DNA of 64,000 nucleotides from Streptomyces sp. V2I9 (GTDB taxonomy: Bacteria > Actinomycetota > Actinomycetes > Streptomycetales > Streptomycetaceae): assembly GCF_030817475.1 (NCBI RefSeq), contig NZ_JAUSZJ010000002.1, positions 3,548,626 to 3,612,625 of the forward strand, in the 5' to 3' direction. Below are positions 27,603 through 36,866 of this stretch, piece after piece. Below the pieces are notes generated by a model, which did not search any database, had not been told where the DNA came from, and saw only the letters and a list, made by a program, of their open reading frames with translations. Position 1 is the first letter of the stretch. Each line of letters starts with the position of its first letter. The translations under genes and the position numbers were made by a program.

Positions 27603-28523
27603 ATGACGGATTCCCCGGGTTCCCCGGACTCTGCCGCGCGCGAGCGGGACGCGGCCGAGAGCGCGTCGGCGTTCGCCCACCCCGCCGTCGCCCCCGACCG
27701 GACGGCCGCCTACGGGGACCACCCCGACCAGGTCGTCGACTTCTACGCCCCGCGCGACGGCCGCACCGGGGCCCCGCTCGTCGTCCTCCTGCACGGCGGC
27801 GCCTGGCGGGCCCCCTACGACCGGGCTCATCTCTCCCCGCTCGCGGACTTCCTGGCCCGCCGGGGCTTCGCCGTGGCGAGCGTGGAGTACCGGCGCGGCG
27901 GCGACGACATCCCTCGGCAGCGCGTCGGCGAGGAGCCCCGGCCGGGGAGCACCGACCCCGTCGCGGGGCGCTGGCCGGAGACCTTCGACGACGTGGCCGC
28001 CGCCCTGGACGCGATGCCCGCCCTGGCCTCCCGCGAGCTGCCGGGCGCCGATGCGCGGCGGATCGTGGTCTCCGGGCACTCGGCGGGGGGACACCTCGCG
28101 CTGTGGGCGGCGGCGCGGCACGTGCTGCCCGAGGGGTCGCCGTGGCGGCTGCCCGCCCCGCCGCCGCTGCGCGGGGTCGTCGCGCTGGCCCCGATCGCGG
28201 ACTTCGCCACGGCGGTCGAGCTGGGGGTGTGCGGCGGAGCGGTCACCCAACTTCTGGGCGGAGAGGGCGAGTTCGCCGAGCGGGTGGCCCACGCCGACCC
28301 CGGAGCGCTGCTGCCGACCGGGATCGCCACCGTGATCGTGCACGGTGTCGAGGACATCGTCGTACCCCGCGCCGTGTCCGAGGCGTACGTGGACGCGGCG
28401 GCCCGGTTCGGCGAGACGGTCGGGCTGACGCTGCTCGGCGGCGCCGGGCACTTCCCGCTGATCGACCCGGCCGCCGACGCCTGCGCGGTCGTGGCCGAGG
28501 AGATCACCCAGCTTGCCTGGTAG
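27603..28523 (+). CDS. Alpha/beta hydrolase, probable kynurenine formamidase
   Basis: The 306-residue protein has the oxyanion motif LVVLLHGGAWRAPYDRAHLS, the nucleophile elbow VSGHSAGGHLALWAA (Ser in GHSAG), an acid region VIVHGVEDIVVP and a late histidine GGAGHFPLIDP. HGGAW-type hydrolases next to kynA and kynU often act as arylformamidases on N-formylkynurenine, completing the path. That job is inferred from position; a general esterase role cannot be excluded. I chose the ATG at 27603. Confidence 0.8.
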   Translation: MTDSPGSPDSAARERDAAESASAFAHPAVAPDRTAAYGDHPDQVVDFYAPRDGRTGAPLVVLLHGGAWRAPYDRAHLSPLADFLARRGFAVASVEYRRGGDDIPRQRVGEEPRPGSTDPVAGRWPETFDDVAAALDAMPALASRELPGADARRIVVSGHSAGGHLALWAAARHVLPEGSPWRLPAPPPLRGVVALAPIADFATAVELGVCGGAVTQLLGGEGEFAERVAHADPGALLPTGIATVIVHGVEDIVVPRAVSEAYVDAAARFGETVGLTLLGGAGHFPLIDPAADACAVVAEEITQLAW

Positions 28524-28655
28524 ACGCAAGGCTCCCACCTGCGGTTTCGCAGTGCGGGGCGCGGTGGGGCGGAGGCGCGTAGTCCTTGAGACGGATGCCC
28601 CGGAATCCGTAGCGATGGTGACGACCCGCCGTCCGCCGCCGCCTACCGTGGAAGC

Positions 28656-29987
28656 GTGACCGAGACCCAGACGAAGACCAGCAGCCCGGAGTTCCGGGCC
28701 GCCGCAGGGGCGATCGACGGCCTGCGGAACGATCTCCTGCGCGATGTGCTCGCCTACCGGCCGCTGCCGCCGCTGAACCCTGACGGCCGGCTGATACGGC
28801 GGCTGCCCGAGGGCGCGCGGAAGGCCGCCGTCTGGACCCCGCACGCGCTGGTGCTGTTCGCCGCCTTCCTCGTGATGATGGCCGGGTTCACCGAGTGGGA
28901 GTACCGCCTGCTGATGGGGCTGGTGCCCGCGATCCCGGTCGTGATGACCCTCGTGCGGCCGGTCGCCGCGTTCTGGGCCGCCCTGCTGGCGACCGTCTTC
29001 TGCGGTGTGCTGGGCAGCGACGGGCTGTGGGGGCCGGGCGCTTTCCTGGCCCAGATCGTGGTCATGGTGGTCGTGGCCGCCCGGACCCGGCCCCGTACGG
29101 CCGCCTGGATGTGGCTGCTGACGCTGCTGTTCGGGATGCTCCTGGAGGGCGGCGACCCGAGCATCACCGCGCCCGTGGCCGTCCTCTCGGCCTTCGCGCT
29201 GCTCGTCGTCGCCGTGGTGCAGATCCGGCGCGACGCCGAGCGCGAGGTCACCGTGCAGCGCACCGTCACCGCTGTCGAGCGCGACCGGCGGACCCTGCTG
29301 GAGGAACGCACCACCATCGCCAGGGAGCTGCACGACGTGGTGGCCCACCACATGTCGGTCGTCGCGATCCAGGCCGAGGCCGCCCCGTACCGGGTGGAGA
29401 ACCCGCCGCCGGAGCTGGAGCAGGCGTTCGTCACCATCCGGGAGAACGCGGTGGCCGCCCTCACCGAGCTGCGCCGCGTGCTCGGGGTCGTCCGGGCGGA
29501 GGACTACGAGGCGCCGGACGCACCGCAGCCCACCCTCGCCGTGCTCGACGGGTTGCTGGACAACGTCCGCGAGACCGGCCTGGAGACGGAGAAGGTGATC
29601 ACCGGTGCCGTCCGCGAGCTGCCTCAGGGCGTCGAGCTGTCGGCGTACCGGATCGTCCAGGAGGCCCTGAGCAACAGCCTGCGGCACGCGCCTGGCGCCT
29701 CCGCGCGGGTGGAGCTGAGCTACGTCCTCGGCGGCCTGGGACTGCGCGTGGTCAACGGGCCCCCGCGGGGCCTGGTCAAGCCTTCGCCCGGTGCCGGCCA
29801 CGGGATCACCGGGATGCGGGAGCGGGTGGCGATGCTGAACGGCGAGATGACGGCCGGAGCGACGGCGGACGGCGGGTACGAGATCGCGGTGTTCCTCCCC
29901 GTACCGCTGTCGGACCTGCCGGAGCCCCGTGGGACGGCCGGCGGCGACGCCGACACGGTCGTCGTCGAACGGGACGGCCGGGCATGA
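28656..29987 (+). CDS. Two-component sensor histidine kinase (NarL/DesK type)
   Basis: The 443-residue protein has a charged N-terminus, five or six hydrophobic helices between about residues 65 and 185, then a HisKA_3 dimerisation region with TIARELHDVVAHHMSVVAIQ (phospho-accepting His about residue 226). An HATPase domain follows (SAYRIVQEALSNSLRHAPGA, GHGITGMRERV). The signal is unknown; the membrane part lacks a large extracellular loop. The GTG start is at 28656 and the stop overlaps the regulator start by four bases. Confidence 0.92.
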   Translation: MTETQTKTSSPEFRAAAGAIDGLRNDLLRDVLAYRPLPPLNPDGRLIRRLPEGARKAAVWTPHALVLFAAFLVMMAGFTEWEYRLLMGLVPAIPVVMTLVRPVAAFWAALLATVFCGVLGSDGLWGPGAFLAQIVVMVVVAARTRPRTAAWMWLLTLLFGMLLEGGDPSITAPVAVLSAFALLVVAVVQIRRDAEREVTVQRTVTAVERDRRTLLEERTTIARELHDVVAHHMSVVAIQAEAAPYRVENPPPELEQAFVTIRENAVAALTELRRVLGVVRAEDYEAPDAPQPTLAVLDGLLDNVRETGLETEKVITGAVRELPQGVELSAYRIVQEALSNSLRHAPGASARVELSYVLGGLGLRVVNGPPRGLVKPSPGAGHGITGMRERVAMLNGEMTAGATADGGYEIAVFLPVPLSDLPEPRGTAGGDADTVVVERDGRA

Positions 29988-30652
29988 GCGACACCGACAT
30001 CCGGGTCCTGATCGTCGACGACCAGATGATGGTCCGCGAGGGGTTCTCGGTCCTGCTCAACGCGATGCCGGGCATCACGGTGGTGGGCGAGGCGCTGGAC
30101 GGCCGGCAGGCGCTCGACCAGGTCGCCGCACTGCGCCCCGACGTCGTCCTGATGGACATCCGCATGCCGGAGATGAACGGCATCGAGGCGACCCGCGAGA
30201 TCGTGGCTCGGGACGCCGACGCGAAGGTCCTGGTCCTGACGACGTTCGACCTCGACGAGTACGTCTACCAGGCGCTGCGGGCCGGGGCCTCGGGCTTCCT
30301 GCTCAAGGACGCCTCGGCCCGCCAGCTCGCGGACGGGGTGCGGGTGGTCGCCTCGGGCGATGCGCTGCTCGCCCCGACGGTGACCCGGCGGCTGATCAAC
30401 GAGTTCTCCAAGCTCGCGGAGGCCCCGCGACCGCCCGCACTCGCCCGGATCGGGGACCTCACCGAGCGCGAGACGGAGGTGCTGGTCCTCATCGCGCAGG
30501 GGCTCTCCAACGGGGAGATCGCCTCGCACCTGATCGTCGCCGAGTCCACGATCAAGACGCACGTCAGCCGCGTCCTGGTGAAGCTGGGGCTGCGCGACCG
30601 GACCCAGGCGGCGGTGTTCGCGTACGAGGCGCGGCTGGTCACTCCGGGGTAG
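29984..30652 (+). CDS. NarL/LuxR-family response regulator
   Basis: The 222-residue protein has a receiver domain (IRVLIVDDQMMVREGFSVLL) with the phosphoacceptor Asp58 in VVLMDIRMPEMNGIEATREI. Its C-terminal LuxR HTH is LTERETEVLVLIAQGLSNGE then TIKTHVSRVLVKLGLRDRTQ. Its ATG overlaps the kinase stop (ATGA), so the two form one system. Targets are unknown. Confidence 0.95.
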   Translation: MSDTDIRVLIVDDQMMVREGFSVLLNAMPGITVVGEALDGRQALDQVAALRPDVVLMDIRMPEMNGIEATREIVARDADAKVLVLTTFDLDEYVYQALRAGASGFLLKDASARQLADGVRVVASGDALLAPTVTRRLINEFSKLAEAPRPPALARIGDLTERETEVLVLIAQGLSNGEIASHLIVAESTIKTHVSRVLVKLGLRDRTQAAVFAYEARLVTPG

Positions 30653-30773
30653 CGCGGCTGCCCCCGGGGCCCGGAGGTCCGTGATCCGGCGGGCCTCCCC
30701 GGCGCGGGAGGCCGAGCGGAGAGCGTCCGTACCGCCCCCTTGCAGTGGCGGCGGGCGCGGGTAGCGTCGGGCC

Positions 30774-31979
30774 ATGCACGTCTCCTTCGATCCCTGGTCG
30801 CCCGCGTTCGTCGCCGATCCCTACCCCGCCTACGCCGCTCTGCGGGCCGCGGGCCGGGCGCACCGGTTCGAGCCGACGGGGCAGTGGCTGATCCCGCACC
30901 ACTCCGACGTATCGGCCCTGCTGCGGGACCGGCGGCTCGGCCGGACGTATCTGCACCGCTTCAGCCACGAGGAGTTCGGCCGCACCCCGCCGCCCGCCGC
31001 GCACGAGCCGTTCACCACGCTCAACGGGCAGGGCATTCTCGATCTGGAGGCCCCCGACCACCCCCGTATCCGGCGGCTGGTCTCCCGCGCGTTCACCCCG
31101 CGTACGGTCGAGAACCTGGCCCCGACCGTACGGCGGCTGGCGGCCGGCCTGGTCGACGCGTTCGTGGCCGAGGGAGGCGGGGACCTGCTGGCGGAGATCG
31201 CGGAGCCGCTGCCGGTCGCGGTGATCGCGGAGATGCTGGGCGTCCCGGAGGCCGACCGGGGGCTGTTGCGGCCCTGGTCGGCGGCGATCTGCGGGATGTT
31301 CGAGCTGAACCCCTCGGAGGAGACGGCGGCGGCCGCCGTACGCGCCTCCGTCGACTTCTCCGCCTATCTGCGCGGCCTCATCGCCGAGCGGCGCGCCGAC
31401 CCCGGAGACGACCTGATCTCGGCGCTCATCGCCGCCCACGACGAGGGCGAGCGGCTGACCGAGCAGGAGATGGTCTCGACCTGTGTGCTGTTGCTGAACG
31501 CGGGCCACGAGGCGACGGTCAACACCACCGCCGGCGGCTGGCGCACCCTCTTCCACCACCCGGAGCAACTGGCCGCGCTGCGCGCCGATCCCACGCTGCT
31601 GCCCACCGCGATCGAGGAACTGCTCCGCTACGACACCCCGTTGCAGATGTTCGAACGCTGGGTGCTGGACGACATCGAGATCGACGGCCAGGTGATCCGG
31701 CGGGGCGAGGAGGTGGCGCTGCTGTTCGGCTCGGCCAACCGGGACCCGGAGCGGTTCGCGCGCCCGGACACCCTGGACCTGTCGCGTACGGACAACCCGC
31801 ACCTCACCTTCGGCGCGGGCATCCACTTCTGCCTGGGCGCCCCGCTGGCCCGGCTGGAGCTGACCGCCTCCTTCGGGGAGCTGCTGCGCAAGGCGCCCGC
31901 ACTGCGGATGACGGCGGAGCCCGCGTGGCAGCCGGGGTACGTGATCCGGGGGCTGAAGGAGCTGCTGGTGGAGGTGTGA
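30774..31979 (+). CDS. Cytochrome P450
   Basis: The 401-residue protein has the I-helix motif LLLNAGHEATVNTT, the K-helix ExxR in IEELLRYDTPLQ, and the haem-thiolate loop LTFGAGIHFCLGAPLARLEL with Cys353. It is of typical bacterial class I length, so it needs separate ferredoxin and reductase, none of which is adjacent. The DxxDHxRxR-like EAPDHPRIRRLVSRAFTPRT of Streptomyces P450s is present. The substrate is unknown. Confidence 0.93.
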   Translation: MHVSFDPWSPAFVADPYPAYAALRAAGRAHRFEPTGQWLIPHHSDVSALLRDRRLGRTYLHRFSHEEFGRTPPPAAHEPFTTLNGQGILDLEAPDHPRIRRLVSRAFTPRTVENLAPTVRRLAAGLVDAFVAEGGGDLLAEIAEPLPVAVIAEMLGVPEADRGLLRPWSAAICGMFELNPSEETAAAAVRASVDFSAYLRGLIAERRADPGDDLISALIAAHDEGERLTEQEMVSTCVLLLNAGHEATVNTTAGGWRTLFHHPEQLAALRADPTLLPTAIEELLRYDTPLQMFERWVLDDIEIDGQVIRRGEEVALLFGSANRDPERFARPDTLDLSRTDNPHLTFGAGIHFCLGAPLARLELTASFGELLRKAPALRMTAEPAWQPGYVIRGLKELLVEV

Positions 31980-32318
31980 GGGCGAGGACGGGCCTGGACC
32001 GTGGTGAGGCGGGCGGGCCGGGTGCGCGGCGGGCCGGCCCGGTGGCTCAGCAGGGGGCGTAGCACTCCGGCCTCGGCGCCCCGGCGAGCGCGTCCCTTGC
32101 CGTGCGGGGCCCGGAGCACGATGCCTACGGGGGCGCCGGCGAAGGCCGCCGCACAGCCGGCGGTGCCTACGGCGGCCTCCCGCCGTTCGTCCCGCATGCC
32201 CTAGTGGATCTCCATACCGGGGGACGTGGCACGGCAGGGGGACGGTTCCCCTCCGCGACCCGCACCGCGGACGCCGCGGGGGCGGGGCGCCCCGTGCGGG
32301 AGGGAACGGCGAGAGGGC
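31980..32318. other. 339-base region without a supported gene
   Basis: The stretch between the P450 gene and the DUF1876 gene is GC-rich. An Arg/Ala/Gly-rich minus-strand frame is open through part of it, but it shows no recognisable motif or ribosome site. I see no RNA gene or clear terminator. Confidence 0.5.
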
Positions 32319-32591
32319 TTACGTCAGTGGGTAGGACGAGCGGCCCGACGCCTCGTCGATCTCGTCGTGCGCCTTGGTCAGCAGCTTCATCGCCAGTTCG
32401 TTGAGCGCCCTGGCCCCCGCGATCTCCTCGCCGACCCGCTGCTGGTCGGCGTCCGACGGGTGGCGGCCGGCGTAGCCGTGGGCGCGTACCTCCGTTCCGT
32501 CGGAGAGGCGGACGAGCGCCGCCGCACGGGTGCGGTGGGAGTCCTCCTCGAATGCGAGGTCGATGTGCCATCCGACAGCGATCCTGGTCAT
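32319..32591 (-). CDS. DUF1876 family protein
   Basis: The 90-residue protein starts MTRIAVGWHIDLAFEEDSHR and continues TRAAALVRLSDGTEVRAHGY, then VGEEIAGARALNELAMKLLT. It matches the DUF1876/dsRBD-like small proteins abundant in Streptomyces, a fold resembling an RNA-binding domain but of unknown role. The ATG at 32591 is placed seven bases after GGAGGT; GTG at 32600 overlaps that ribosome site, so is less likely. Confidence 0.85.
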   Translation of the reverse strand: MTRIAVGWHIDLAFEEDSHRTRAAALVRLSDGTEVRAHGYAGRHPSDADQQRVGEEIAGARALNELAMKLLTKAHDEIDEASGRSSYPLT

Positions 32592-32643
32592 GACGGTCAC
32601 CTCCGGGACCGGTCACGGGACGGCTCGGTTCCGCGGCCGCCCC

Positions 32644-33528
32644 CTACCAGCGTGCGCCCGCCGCCCCGTCCGCGCTCGCCGGGGCGGGCAGCATCAGCGC
32701 CCAGGCGCCCGGCCGGACCGTCCAGGTCCGGGTGCGCACCGGCCCCGCGGTCCGTATGCCCGCCCGGTAGCGGAAGTCCGCGCCCGAGACCGTGACCGCC
32801 CCGGCCTCCGCCGTCACGTCCTCGCCCGCGGCGGTGCGGACGACGACGTCGGCCAGCCCTCCGCCCCCTCGGGAGGTCACGGAGAGGCCCCGGACCGGGG
32901 TGTCCAGGTCGCTCAGCACCACCCCGTCCGCCTCGATGCGCAGGCGGTGTGTGGTCGGGTGCGCGGCGGCGGCGGCGACCGGGACCGGCCGGACCAGGGA
33001 CGCCACCAGCGAGCGACAGGTGTCCCAGACGGCCGTGACGCCCGCGTGCGGGCCCCGCGCGTCGGGCGGCGGGGCGGGGACGGGGATGCGCAGGCGGCCG
33101 AGGACGACGCCGTCGCTGTCGTCGACCAGCAGGTCCAGACGGCGCACCACTCCGTCGAGCGCGGTCCGCGCGGCGGCCACCGCGCCGCGGGGGACGCCGA
33201 GGGCGTGGGCCACTTCCAGGGCGTGCGCCGCGCCGACGGGGATCAGGGAGAGGACGCCGGCGGCCAGCTCCCGTTCACGGTGCAGCTGGGCCACCGCACG
33301 CAGCAGCGCGTGGTCGTCGCCGACCACCACGGGCCTGCGCGAACCCCGCCGGGACAGGGCCCGCGCGAACTCCTCGGGGGTGTCCGGAAGGCAGATCTTG
33401 GCGTGCGAGCCGGCGCTCAGCACGTCCTTGGCGATACGGACGGACTCGCCGTCGCTCCGGCGGGCGACCGGGTCGATGACCACCAGAAGCTGGTCGTCGC
33501 CGTCGCCGGGGGGCTCTGCAGCCGACAC
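32644..33528 (-). CDS. Diacylglycerol kinase-like lipid kinase domain protein
   Basis: The 294-residue protein resembles diacylglycerol/sphingosine kinase-type proteins: QLLVVIDPVARRSDGE at the start, RRPVVVGDDHALLRAVAQLH in the nucleotide region, and SLIPVGAAHALEVAHALGVP. In the canonical family the glycine motif reads GGDGT and the second reads PLGTxNDFA; here they are VGDDH and PVGAAHALE, so the catalytic loop is divergent and activity is uncertain. I chose the GTG at 33528, preceded by GAGGAAGGA; an in-frame ATG 11 codons upstream is possible. It diverges from purA. Confidence 0.7.
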   Translation of the reverse strand: MSAAEPPGDGDDQLLVVIDPVARRSDGESVRIAKDVLSAGSHAKICLPDTPEEFARALSRRGSRRPVVVGDDHALLRAVAQLHRERELAAGVLSLIPVGAAHALEVAHALGVPRGAVAAARTALDGVVRRLDLLVDDSDGVVLGRLRIPVPAPPPDARGPHAGVTAVWDTCRSLVASLVRPVPVAAAAAHPTTHRLRIEADGVVLSDLDTPVRGLSVTSRGGGGLADVVVRTAAGEDVTAEAGAVTVSGADFRYRAGIRTAGPVRTRTWTVRPGAWALMLPAPASADGAAGARW

Positions 33529-33562
33529 CTCGGTCCTTCCTCGGGTAGCATCTTGGTGCAAG

Positions 33563-33590
33563 AGCCCCTTGCGCTATTGCGCCAGGGGCT
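33563..33590. other. Hairpin in the divergent region upstream of purA
   Basis: AGCCCCTTGCGC pairs with GCGCCAGGGGCT (one mismatch) across the loop TATT, followed by TCGTC. A second hairpin, GCCGTAC/GTACGGC, lies at 33631-33650. They could be a terminator of a short leader transcript or structural leader elements of purA. Confidence 0.5.
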
Positions 33591-33714
33591 TCGTCTATTC
33601 CGGGGCACCCGGTTCGACGGCTCAGGCTCTGCCGTACATCGTCGTACGGCAGGTACGACCTTGACGTACGCCCCCTGACCTTGGACATGCCCCGCCCGGA
33701 AGGGGTGTACGCCT

Positions 33715-34998
33715 GTGCCCGCACTTGTGCTGCTCGGTGCTCAGTGGGGTGACGAGGGCAAGGGGAAGGCCACCGACCTGCTCGGTGGATCCGTGGACTA
33801 TGTGGTGCGCTACCAGGGCGGCAACAACGCCGGCCACACGGTCGTCGTCGGCGACCAGAAGTACGCGCTGCATCTCCTCCCCTCCGGAATCCTGTCGCCG
33901 GGGTGCACCCCGGTCATCGGAAACGGTGTCGTGGTCGACCCGGCGGTCCTGCTCTCCGAGCTGAGCGGTCTGAACGAGCGAGGCGTCGACACGTCCAAGC
34001 TTTTGATCAGCGGAAACGCTCACCTGATCACTCCGTATAACGTCACGCTCGACAAGGTGACCGAGCGCTTCCTGGGGAAGCGCAAGATCGGCACGACGGG
34101 CCGGGGCATCGGCCCGACGTACGCCGACAAGATCAACCGGGTGGGCATCCGCGTCCAGGACCTCTACGACGAGTCGATCCTGGAGCAGAAGGTGGAGGCG
34201 GCCCTGGAGCAGAAGAACCAGCTCCTGGCCAAGGTCTTCAACCGCCGGGCCATCGAGGCCGGCAAGGTCGTCGAGGACATGCTCCAGTACGCGGAGCAGA
34301 TCAAGCCGTTCGTCGCCGACACGACCCTGATCCTGAACGACGCCATCGACGACGGCAAGGTCGTGCTCTTCGAGGGCGGCCAGGGCACCCTGCTCGACGT
34401 CGACCACGGCACGTACCCCTTCGTCACCTCGTCGAACCCGACCGCGGGCGGCGCCTGCACCGGAGCCGGTGTAGGCCCGACGAAGATCAGCCGCGTGATC
34501 GGCATCCTCAAGGCCTATACGACGCGTGTGGGGGCCGGTCCGTTCCCGACCGAGCTGTTCGACGAGGACGGCGAGGCGCTGCGGCGCATCGGCGGCGAGC
34601 GCGGCGTCACCACCGGCCGTGACCGCCGCTGCGGCTGGTTCGACGCCCCGATCGCGCGGTACGCGACGCGGGTCAACGGCCTGACCGACTTCTTCCTCAC
34701 CAAGCTGGACGTCCTCACCGGCTGGGAGCGGATCCCGGTCTGCGTGGCGTACGAGATCGACGGCAAGCGTGTCGAGGAACTCCCGTACAACCAGACCGAC
34801 TTCCACCACGCGAAGCCGATCTACGAGTACCTGCCGGGCTGGTCCGAGGACATCACCAAGGCCAAGACCTTCTCCGACCTGCCGAAGAACGCGCAGGGTT
34901 ACGTGAAGGCCCTGGAGGAGATGTCGGGCGCTCCGATCTCCGCGATCGGCGTCGGCCCCGGCCGGACCGAGACGATCGAGATCAACTCGTTCCTGTAG
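33715..34998 (+). CDS. purA: Adenylosuccinate synthetase
   Basis: The 427-residue enzyme joins aspartate to IMP with GTP, the first step from IMP to AMP. It has the P-loop [16 protein letters not shown], the IMP segment [33 protein letters not shown] and [20 protein letters not shown]. The GTG start at 33715 follows GGAAGGGG. Length is normal. A long perfect hairpin terminates it. Confidence 0.98.
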   Translation: MPALVLLGAQWGDEGKGKATDLLGGSVDYVVRYQGGNNAGHTVVVGDQKYALHLLPSGILSPGCTPVIGNGVVVDPAVLLSELSGLNERGVDTSKLLISGNAHLITPYNVTLDKVTERFLGKRKIGTTGRGIGPTYADKINRVGIRVQDLYDESILEQKVEAALEQKNQLLAKVFNRRAIEAGKVVEDMLQYAEQIKPFVADTTLILNDAIDDGKVVLFEGGQGTLLDVDHGTYPFVTSSNPTAGGACTGAGVGPTKISRVIGILKAYTTRVGAGPFPTELFDEDGEALRRIGGERGVTTGRDRRCGWFDAPIARYATRVNGLTDFFLTKLDVLTGWERIPVCVAYEIDGKRVEELPYNQTDFHHAKPIYEYLPGWSEDITKAKTFSDLPKNAQGYVKALEEMSGAPISAIGVGPGRTETIEINSFL

Positions 34999-35010
34999 GG
35001 AGCGGTTCTC

Positions 35011-35047
35011 CGTGGGGCCCGCGATCACCGTGATCGCGGGCCCCACG
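35011..35047 (+). terminator. Long perfect hairpin after purA
   Basis: Two 17-base arms (GTGGGGCCCGCGATCAC and its complement) are separated by one base, 13 bases after the purA stop. This is a strong intrinsic stop without a T-run. Confidence 0.85.
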
Positions 35048-35066
35048 GGCATGTCGCGCGCCGTGG

Positions 35067-35339
35067 GTGCGCGCGTACCGGGGGCTGATCGACGCGCTGC
35101 ACGCGTACCCGCGTTTCGCCGACGTCGGTACGCCGCAGACGCGGGCGCGGGAGGCGGCGGCGTTCCTGACGCACGCGGTCTTCGAGTCGGTCGGGCTGAA
35201 GTACGTCAAGGAGATCGACGAGGCCGACCACGGGCGCACATGCGGTGCCACCCAGCCCTTCGGCTGCCCGGTGGTGGGGCGGTACGGGCGCATCACGGGC
35301 GTCGTCGGGGTCGCCCCGGGGGCCGGGCCGACGTGCTGA
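35067..35339 (+). pseudogene. Remnant of a GH19 chitinase
   Basis: The translated fragment YRGLIDALHAYPRFADVG, REAAAFLTHAVFESVGLKYV, KEIDEADHGRTCGATQPFGC runs parallel to the intact chitinase at 35680 (YQGLTDALSAYPAFANTG, REAAAFLANVSHETGGLVYI, CDATQPYGC). Only ~75 residues of the catalytic domain survive; signal peptide, chitin-binding domain and the C-terminal half are absent and the end runs into unrelated sequence. It is therefore a decayed paralogue lying between purA and the working gene. Confidence 0.85.
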
Positions 35340-35575
35340 AGCGCCCGTCGCACGGTACGGGTTCACCGCTCGACCCGCCGCTCCGGAGCGCTACGCCGGG
35401 GTTTCCGTGCCGTCCGCATGCTGGGCACGGCCGGAAGATTTTACCTTCGGTTCCGTCGCGGTCCGGCGGGGATGCGGACGGACTCCCTCCGGAATAACGG
35501 CTGTTGAGGGCCCTCCGGCGAGGTCGCGCCGGAGCGGCGAGGCCGGCGGTGGCGGTACCGGGACCTTTCGGCAGG

Positions 35576-35605
35576 GTTGGTCTAGACCTTGACAGGTTCA
35601 GACCA
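35576..35605. promoter_or_regulatory. Chitinase operator: dre-like DasR site and 12-base direct repeat
   Basis: GTTGGTCTAGACCTTG (35576-35591) shares the TGGTCTAGACC core of DasR-responsive elements. TGGTCTAGACCT at 35578 and the related AGGTTCAGACCA at 35594 resemble the paired 12-base repeats of Streptomyces chitinase promoters, thought to bind a chitin-sensing regulator. Confidence 0.75.
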
Positions 35606-35617
35606 TCTCGCTTGAGT
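35589..35617 (+). promoter_or_regulatory. Candidate chitinase promoter
   Basis: TTGACA (35589-35594) and TTGAGT (35612-35617) are 17 bases apart; the -35 overlaps the operator repeats, so bound regulator would block polymerase. The -10 is weak. Confidence 0.5.
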
Positions 35618-35679
35618 GTCGGGCACCCCCACGGCGGCGCACGGCCGGACGTCGCGCCGCGTCCAAGGAGTGTGATCAC

Positions 35680-36561
35680 GTGATCCGACGTGTCATGAGT
35701 CTGCTGGTCGCGCTCGGCGCGCTCGTCGCAGCACTCGTCGTCCTTCCCGCCGCCACCGCGCAGGCCGCCGCCTGCGCCACGGCCTGGAGTTCCTCCGCCG
35801 TCTACACGAACGGCGGCACGGTCTCGTACAACGGCCGCAACTACACCGCCAAGTGGTGGACGCAGAACGAGCGTCCGGGTTCGTCGGACGTCTGGGCCGA
35901 CAAGGGCGCCTGCGGCGGCGGTGACGGGCCGGGCCAGAACGACGGGTTCGTCGTCAGCGAGGCCCAGTTCAACCAGATGTTCCCGAACCGGAACGCCTTC
36001 TACACCTACCAGGGCCTGACCGACGCGCTGAGCGCCTACCCGGCCTTCGCCAACACCGGCAGCGACGAGGTCAAGAAGCGCGAGGCCGCAGCCTTCCTCG
36101 CCAACGTCAGCCACGAGACCGGCGGGCTGGTGTACATCAAGGAAGTCAACGAGGCGAACTACCCGCACTACTGCGACGCCACCCAGCCCTACGGCTGCCC
36201 GGCGGGCCAGTCCGCCTACTACGGCCGCGGCCCGATCCAGCTGAGCTGGAACTTCAACTACAAGGCCGCCGGGGACGCGCTGGGCATCAACCTGCTGGCC
36301 AACCCGTACCTGGTGGAGCAGAACGCCTCCGTGGCGTGGAAGACCGGCCTCTGGTACTGGAACACCCAGAACGGCCCCGGCACGATGACCGCCCACAACG
36401 CCATCGTCAACAACGCCGGCTTCGGCGAGACGATCCGCTCCATCAACGGCGCACTGGAGTGCAACGGCGGCAACCCGGCGCAGGTCCAGAGCCGGATCAA
36501 CAAGTTCACGCAGTTCACCCAGATCCTCGGTACCACCACCGGACCGAACCTGAGCTGCTGA
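35680..36561 (+). CDS. Secreted family GH19 chitinase with chitin-binding domain
   Basis: The 293-residue protein begins with a signal peptide (VMSLLVALGALVAALVVLPA, then ATAQAA), followed by a CBM5/12-type chitin-binding domain (ACATAWSSSAVYTNGGTVSY, YTAKWWTQNERPGSSDVWAD). A Gly-rich linker and a GH19 catalytic domain follow, with NVSHETGGLVYIKEVNEANY (catalytic Glu in HETGG) and AYYGRGPIQLSWNFNY. It hydrolyses chitin outside the cell. GTG at 35680 follows AAGGAGTG. Control by N-acetylglucosamine through DasR is inferred from the operator. Confidence 0.95.
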   Translation: MIRRVMSLLVALGALVAALVVLPAATAQAAACATAWSSSAVYTNGGTVSYNGRNYTAKWWTQNERPGSSDVWADKGACGGGDGPGQNDGFVVSEAQFNQMFPNRNAFYTYQGLTDALSAYPAFANTGSDEVKKREAAAFLANVSHETGGLVYIKEVNEANYPHYCDATQPYGCPAGQSAYYGRGPIQLSWNFNYKAAGDALGINLLANPYLVEQNASVAWKTGLWYWNTQNGPGTMTAHNAIVNNAGFGETIRSINGALECNGGNPAQVQSRINKFTQFTQILGTTTGPNLSC

Positions 36562-36866
36562 CCCGGCGGGGCATGACCTTCGCCCCCGCCCACGAAGGCC
36601 GTTGAGCGGCTGCGAAGGTCGTCGAGTCCATCAGGCCCCACCCGGACGGGGGTGGGTCCGGCATCCGCCGGGCCCGCCCCCGCTTCGGTGCGCCGGACGT
36701 TCCGGCCTGCCGGACGTTTCGGTGTGCCGCCGGCCCGCCAGGCCGCCGGTGCCGCGTCGGCCGCGATGCCCGGACGGCCCCCGCTCCGCTGCCCCGGGTC
36801 CATGCCGGGCCCGCGGGGTGTCACTCCACAGCTGTCCGCGCCGGCGGCTCCGGCGTCCGGCCGCGC
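36562..36866. other. 305-base intergenic region between convergent genes
   Basis: No gene, RNA or convincing hairpin is visible here, only GC-rich sequence with a few short repeats of the CCGGACGTT type. Confidence 0.5.

Noticed and set aside
31980..32197. Arg/Ala-rich minus-strand open frame after the P450
   Set aside because: No recognisable domain, no ribosome site and atypical composition; probably open by GC bias.
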